A program made the translations under genes and the position numbers. 64,000 bases of DNA, from positions 5,125,001 to 5,189,000 of the forward strand of contig NZ_AP028669.1 in NCBI RefSeq assembly GCF_041154485.1. Direction: 5' to 3'. This DNA is from Variovorax sp. V93. Lineage in GTDB: Bacteria; Pseudomonadota; Gammaproteobacteria; Burkholderiales; Burkholderiaceae_C. This document shows positions 60,110-64,000 of the stretch, in pieces (positions within the stretch are counted from its first letter, which is position 1; the number at the start of each line of letters is the position of its first letter). The notes beneath the pieces are model-generated. The model was not told the DNA's origin, searched no databases, and saw nothing but the letters and a program-made list of their open reading frames with translations.

Positions 60110-60963
60110 CCATCGCCGTCACCTTCCTGCCCCGCACCGCACCGCCGCCGCTGCCTCCGATCGCCTTCGTCGGCGGCGGCAACATGGCCAGCGCCATCAT
60201 CGGCGGCCTCATCAAGCAGGGCACGCCCGCCGGCACCTTCGAGGTGGTCGAGCCCTTCGAGGAGGCGCGCACCAAGCTTGCGCAAGCCTTCGGCATTGCC
60301 GCCCACGCCGAGGCCGGCGATGCCCTTTCGCGCTGCTCGGTGGTTGTGTGGGCGGTCAAGCCGCAGACTTTCGCACAAGCCGCCCAACCAGTGCGCGCGT
60401 TCGCAGAAAACGCACTGCACCTGAGCGTGGCGGCCGGCATTCCGTCGGGCAGCATTGCGCGCTGGCTCGGCAGCGAGCGCGTGGTGCGCGCCATGCCCAA
60501 CACGCCGGCGCTGGTGGGCCAGGGCATGACCGGCCTCTTTGCCCGGGCGGCGGTGGATGCCGCCGACCGCGCGCTGGTCGGACAGCTGCTGGCACCGACC
60601 GGCGAGCTGCTCTGGGTCGACGACGAAGCCGCGCTCGATGCGGTGACAGCCATGTCCGGCTCCGGCCCGGCCTACGTGTTCTATTTCATCGAGGCCATGA
60701 CCGAAGCTGGCGTCGAGATGGGCCTGCCGCTCGAGCAGGCCCAGCGGCTGGCCATCGGCACCTTCACCGGCGCCTCGGCGCTCGCGCACAGCGCCACCGA
60801 GCCGCCCTCGGTGCTGCGCGAACGCGTGACCTCCAAGGGTGGCACCACCCATGCGGCGATCACCTCGCTCGAGGGTGCCGACGTCAAGGCGAAGTTCAAG
60901 GCCGCCATCCGCGCGGCGCAGAAACGCGCCGCCGAGCTGGGCGAGGAATTCGGCCGCGCCTGA
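60106..60963 (+). CDS. proC: Pyrroline-5-carboxylate reductase
   Basis: A 285-residue enzyme of proline synthesis, reducing pyrroline-5-carboxylate with NAD(P)H. The Rossmann motif FVGGGNMASAIIGG is near residues 21-34; VVWAVKPQ, RAMPNTPALVGQGMTGL and the signature GSGPAYVFYFIEAMTEAGVE with the later TSKGGTTHAAI are all present. An N-terminal extension of about 18 residues rich in Pro precedes the fold. Its ATG overlaps the upstream gene's stop, so the two are coupled. The stop is 6 bases from the convergent MaoC-like gene. Confidence 0.96.
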   Translation: MTIAVTFLPRTAPPPLPPIAFVGGGNMASAIIGGLIKQGTPAGTFEVVEPFEEARTKLAQAFGIAAHAEAGDALSRCSVVVWAVKPQTFAQAAQPVRAFAENALHLSVAAGIPSGSIARWLGSERVVRAMPNTPALVGQGMTGLFARAAVDAADRALVGQLLAPTGELLWVDDEAALDAVTAMSGSGPAYVFYFIEAMTEAGVEMGLPLEQAQRLAIGTFTGASALAHSATEPPSVLRERVTSKGGTTHAAITSLEGADVKAKFKAAIRAAQKRAAELGEEFGRA

Positions 60964-60969
60964 AGCGCG

Positions 60970-61437
60970 TCAGGCCGGCAACGCGCGCGGCCCGAGGAAG
61001 ACCAGCCACTCGGCCGCCAGCGTGACGGTGCCGTCCTCGAGCTCGAGCAGCACCGCCTCCTTGAGCAGGAAGCTGCCGCCGGGCTTGGACGCGACCTCGA
61101 GAACGCGCACACGCGCCCGGAAGCGCGCGCCGACCGGCATCGGCCTGACGAAGCGCAAGCGGTCGAATCCGTAGTTCAACGCGTGATTCGCATCGAAGGG
61201 CAGCAGCGTCCGCATGGCCTCGCCGGTCAGCTTTATCAGGTGCGACACCTGGAAGAAGCCCGGCACGATCGTTCCGCCGTAGTCCGCCTCGCGTGCGGCC
61301 CGCTCCGGATCGAGGTGGATCCATTCGCCCTCGCCGTCGCCCGACAGCGCCGCGTAGCGGTCGACCATCTCCTGGGTGATGAGGTGCCATCCGGACAGGC
61401 CTTCCTGGCCGATCTTCTGTGTCAGGCGATCGAGCAT
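60970..61437 (-). CDS. MaoC-like (hot-dog fold) dehydratase-family protein
   Basis: A 155-residue single-hot-dog protein. The MaoC/NodN pattern is seen in ITQEMVDRYAALSGD, DYGGTIVPGFFQVSHLIKL and LNYGFDRLRFVRPMPVGARF; the hydratase Asp/His pair is not strictly present (Asp in SGDGEGEW, no clear His), so enoyl-CoA hydratase activity is uncertain. It lies 15 bases downstream of ubiA and is probably cotranscribed. Function unknown. Confidence 0.82.
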   Translation of the reverse strand: MLDRLTQKIGQEGLSGWHLITQEMVDRYAALSGDGEGEWIHLDPERAAREADYGGTIVPGFFQVSHLIKLTGEAMRTLLPFDANHALNYGFDRLRFVRPMPVGARFRARVRVLEVASKPGGSFLLKEAVLLELEDGTVTLAAEWLVFLGPRALPA

Positions 61438-61452
61438 GTGCGTCCTGTCTGT

Positions 61453-62313
61453 CTAGCGAATGGCGTAGCCGGCCGCGATGCCGGCAAACACTGTGAAGCC
61501 GAGCCAGTGGTTCAGCCGGAAGGCCTTGAAGCAGCCGTCGCGCGTGCGCTCGCGGATCAGCCGCCAGTGCCAGGCGGCCTGTCCCGCAGCCACGGCGATC
61601 CCCGCGAAGAACGGGGCACCCAGCGAGCGGCTCGCACCGGCCCAGGTCCAGACCGCCAGGAAGATCGCGTAGCTCAGCATCACCGCCGCCACGTCGAAGC
61701 GGCCGAAGGTGATGGCCGAGGTCTTCATGCCGATCTTCAGGTCGTCGTCGCGGTCGACCATTGCGTACTCGGTGTCGTAGGCCAGCACCCAGAACAGGTT
61801 GCCGGCCAGCAGCCAGGCAGCGAACACCGGCACGGCGGCTTGCACCGCCGCAAAAGCCATCGGGATGCCGAAGCTGAAGGCAACGCCGAGCACCGCCTGC
61901 GGAACCGACACGAAGCGCTTGGCGAAGGGATAGGCCAGCGTGATGGCCAGCGCCGCGAACGACCACAGGATGGTGAGCCGGTTGGTCGTGAGCACCAGCC
62001 CGAAGGCCAAGAGCGCCAGCACGGCGCCCAGCACGAGCGCCTCCCTGACCGACACCGCGCCGCTGGTCACCGGCCGCTGGGCGGTCCGCTTCACATGGCG
62101 GTCGAAGTCGCGGTCGGCCACGTCGTTGACGCAGCAGCCCGCGCTGCGCATCAGGATGGTGCCCAGCACGAAGACGGCCAGCAGCTGCCAGCCCGGCCAG
62201 CCTTCGGCCGCAAACCAGAGCGCGCCCAGCGTGGGCCACAGCAGCAGCAGCCAGCCGGCGGGACGGTTCCAGCGGATCAGGTCGAGATAGAGCGCAAAAC
62301 GGCGGGCGAGCAT
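61453..62313 (-). CDS. ubiA: 4-hydroxybenzoate octaprenyltransferase
   Basis: A 286-residue membrane prenyltransferase of ubiquinone synthesis. The two Asp-rich prenyl-diphosphate motifs are present: [12 protein letters not shown] (near residues 63-74) and [20 protein letters not shown] (near 175-195), among about eight membrane segments. The start at 62313 gives the usual N-terminus ([20 protein letters not shown]). No ribosome site is visible, and the dps terminator ends only 9 bases upstream. Confidence 0.95.
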   Translation of the reverse strand: MLARRFALYLDLIRWNRPAGWLLLLWPTLGALWFAAEGWPGWQLLAVFVLGTILMRSAGCCVNDVADRDFDRHVKRTAQRPVTSGAVSVREALVLGAVLALLAFGLVLTTNRLTILWSFAALAITLAYPFAKRFVSVPQAVLGVAFSFGIPMAFAAVQAAVPVFAAWLLAGNLFWVLAYDTEYAMVDRDDDLKIGMKTSAITFGRFDVAAVMLSYAIFLAVWTWAGASRSLGAPFFAGIAVAAGQAAWHWRLIRERTRDGCFKAFRLNHWLGFTVFAGIAAGYAIR

Positions 62314-62322
62314 GCGGCAGGC

Positions 62323-62349
62323 AAAAAAAGAGCGGCCATTGTGCCGCTC
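62323..62349 (-). terminator. Intrinsic terminator after dps
   Basis: On the minus strand GAGCGGC-ACAATG-GCCGCTC followed by seven T (62329-62323). It begins 22 bases after the dps stop and ends 9 bases before the ubiA ATG. Confidence 0.85.
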
Positions 62350-62371
62350 CTGGGTTCCCGGGCCCGGGCGA

Positions 62372-62938
62372 TCAGTCCTCGAGCAGCGAGCGCAGCATCC
62401 AGGCCGTCTGGTCGTGCACGGTGCAGCGCGCAGTCAGCATGTCGGCCGTCGGGTCGTCGCCGGCTTCCTCGGCCACGGGGATGAATTCGCGCGCGATGCG
62501 CGACACGGTTTCGTGGCCCTTGACCAGGATGCGCACCATTTCCATCGCCTTGGGCGGGGTCTGGGGCACGTCGGGCACGGTGGCGATCTTGCTGAACTCG
62601 GCATAGGAGCCCGGCGCATAGTGGCCCAGCGCGCGGATGCGTTCCGCGAGCACGTCGGTGGCGCCCCAGAGTTCGGTGTACTGGCCCATGAACATCGCAT
62701 GCAGCGAGTTGAAGTGCGGCCCCGTCACGTTCCAGTGGAAGTTGTGGGTCGTGAGGTAGAGCGTGTAGGTGTCGGCCAGCACGCGGCTCAGGCCCTCGGC
62801 AATGGCGGCGCGGTCCTGGCGCTCGATGCCGATGTTGATGAGGGGCGCATTGCGGCTGCCGGATTCCTGCGCCACCACGGTGCCGCCCTTCTTGGGCACC
62901 TTGCCGGACGACGATGCTTTCTTCGATGCTTTGGCCAT
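62372..62938 (-). CDS. dps: Dps-family ferritin-like DNA-binding/iron-storage protein
   Basis: A 188-residue protein with a lysine-rich N-terminal tail ([19 protein letters not shown]) of the type that binds DNA, then the four-helix core. The ferroxidase motif is [19 protein letters not shown] with [13 protein letters not shown]. It would oxidise Fe(II) with peroxide and protect DNA. The neighbour upstream on the same strand is oxyR, which fits peroxide control. A terminator follows it. The gene is 137 bases downstream of oxyR, giving room for its own promoter; I could not place a convincing OxyR site. Confidence 0.95.
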   Translation of the reverse strand: MAKASKKASSSGKVPKKGGTVVAQESGSRNAPLINIGIERQDRAAIAEGLSRVLADTYTLYLTTHNFHWNVTGPHFNSLHAMFMGQYTELWGATDVLAERIRALGHYAPGSYAEFSKIATVPDVPQTPPKAMEMVRILVKGHETVSRIAREFIPVAEEAGDDPTADMLTARCTVHDQTAWMLRSLLED

Positions 62939-63075
62939 GGCTGGAAACTCTTTCTTCAGGTTTTGCTGAACACACCGTTATTCTGAAAGCCGACCCGCGG
63001 CTTCGCAACAGCGCCACTCTATCCCGGTGATGAATGAATTCGAACGGCTGCCGCGTAGGCCAAGTTCGCGTATTT

Positions 63076-64000
63076 CTACGACAGCCGTTTGACACCCGGC
63101 AGTTCGCACGCATAGATCGCGTTGCGCAAGGCCGCGATCGCCTCGTAGCGGGTGAAGGTGCGGCGCCAGGCCAGCACCACGCGCCGCGTCGGCGGATCGC
63201 GGTCGTGCGCGTCGCGCACCGGCAGGTAGCGCACCATCTGCTCGGGCTCCTTGCGCCCTTTGACCTTGGGCTTGAGCGCTTCGGCCGGCACCGACAGGCG
63301 CGGCACCAGCGTCACGCCCATGCCCGAGGCCACCATGTGCTTGATGGTCTCGAGCGACGAGCCCTCGAAGCTCTTGCGGATGCCCTCGGCATTGCTCGAG
63401 AAGCGCGCGAATTCGGGACAGACCTCGAGCACGTGGTCGCGAAAGCAATGGCCGGTGCCCAGCAGCAGCATGGTTTCGCTCTGCAGCTCTTCCGAAGTGA
63501 CCGATTCGCGGTCGGCCAGCTTGTGCTTCGTGGGCAGCGCGGCCATGAAGGGCTCGTCGTAGAGCGGCGCCATGGCCAGGCCGGTGTCGGGGAAGGGCTC
63601 GGCCATGATCGCGCAGTCGATCTCGCCGGCACGCAGCATCTCGAGCAGCTTGGCGGTGAAGTTCTCCTGCAGCACCAGCGGCATCTGCGGCGTGCGCGCA
63701 ATCACCTGGCGCACCAGGTCGGGCAGCAGGTACGGGCCGATGGTGTAGATCACGCCGAGGTTCAGCGGGCCGGCCAGCGGGTCTTTTCCGCGCTTGGCGA
63801 TTTCCTTGATGCTGGCGGCCTGGTCGAGCACGCTCTGCGCCTGCTGAACGATCTGCTCGCCGAGCGGCGTGACGGTGACTTCGCCCGCGCTGCGCTCGAA
63901 GAGCTTGACCTCGAGTTCGTCCTCGAGCTTCTTGATGGCCACCGAGAGAGTGGGTTGGGAGACGTAGCAGGCCTCGGCCGCCTTGCCGAAGTGCCGTTCG
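63076..64000 (-). CDS. oxyR: Hydrogen peroxide-responsive regulator OxyR, N-terminus cut by the window edge
   Basis: About 308 residues are visible, read into the window from beyond base 64000. The helix-turn-helix (FGKAAEACYVSQPTLSVAIK) is at the very edge, so only the first helix is missing. The OxyR redox pair is present in GTGHCFRDHVLEVCPE with the same nine-residue spacing as Cys199/Cys208 of E. coli. The PBP2-like domain starts LNLGVIYTIGPYLLP. It is a LysR-type sensor that activates peroxide defence genes; dps is next on the same strand. The stop codon lies inside an inverted repeat (63043-63089). Confidence 0.93.
   Translation of the reverse strand, partial: ERHFGKAAEACYVSQPTLSVAIKKLEDELEVKLFERSAGEVTVTPLGEQIVQQAQSVLDQAASIKEIAKRGKDPLAGPLNLGVIYTIGPYLLPDLVRQVIARTPQMPLVLQENFTAKLLEMLRAGEIDCAIMAEPFPDTGLAMAPLYDEPFMAALPTKHKLADRESVTSEELQSETMLLLGTGHCFRDHVLEVCPEFARFSSNAEGIRKSFEGSSLETIKHMVASGMGVTLVPRLSVPAEALKPKVKGRKEPEQMVRYLPVRDAHDRDPPTRRVVLAWRRTFTRYEAIAALRNAIYACELPGVKRLS

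Noticed and set aside
62939..63075. OxyR binding site before dps
   Set aside because: Only a single CTAT at 63019-63022 is present; the spaced ATAG/CTAT repeat pattern is not seen.

Overview
The window looks like a chromosomal segment of a high-GC betaproteobacterium of the Comamonadaceae, most likely Variovorax or a close relative. The case rests on the gene content (orphan tripartite-tricarboxylate 'Bug' receptors, CoA-ligase plus Liv-type ABC clusters, a bifunctional aminobenzoyl-CoA/salicylyl-CoA monooxygenase-reductase), the order of the spc/alpha ribosomal operons, and two copies of a CCCCC(T)CGAGGGGG-cored intergenic repeat that I associate with this family. No phage, transposase, CRISPR or plasmid gene was seen. 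No gene-free stretch exceeds about 260 bases.

Layout. 1-2430: a truncated SDR, an exported protein of unknown function, and a two-gene unit with a Crp/Fnr regulator. 2515-10928: a long uptake-and-activation operon (acyl-CoA ligase, LivG/H/M, substrate-binding protein, LivF, PaaK-like ligase) divergent from the Crp/Fnr gene, with a perfect palindrome between them. 10919-13914 (minus strand): a membrane protein, a DJ-1/PfpI protein and an unusual M48 peptidase fused to a type IV pilin-like domain. 14121-17298: a Bug receptor and a poly-glycine lipoprotein, convergent on a shared terminator. 17478-24445: a LuxR regulator, a PQQ/haem c alcohol dehydrogenase, a GAF-Fis regulator without the AAA+ module, and membrane PQQ glucose dehydrogenase.

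24561-29073 (minus strand) is a D-xylose-type ABC operon ending in a ROK repressor, with a Bacillus-XylR-like operator upstream. 29326-35417: a VOC protein, a LysR regulator, and a Fur-box-controlled TonB receptor plus PepSY/flavin ferric reductase. 35630-42553: a two-component E1 dehydrogenase, MarR, SDR and LysR genes, a second Bug receptor, a DUF1840 protein and a cyclopropane fatty acid synthase. 42670-49686: a compact CoA-dependent aromatic operon (monooxygenase-reductase, MarR, enoyl-CoA hydratase, acyl-CoA dehydrogenase, benzoate/2-aminobenzoate-CoA ligase, RidA), best read as aerobic 2-aminobenzoate degradation.

49812-58717 (minus strand) carries the spc and alpha ribosomal operons from rplN to rplQ, followed by an initiator tRNA-fMet. 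58967-64000 holds a phytase-like esterase lipoprotein, proC, a MaoC-like protein, ubiA, dps and the start-truncated oxyR.

Taken together the segment combines core translation genes with catabolic modules for aromatic acids, pentoses and alcohols, each paired with its own local regulator and, in most cases, a visible palindromic operator candidate.
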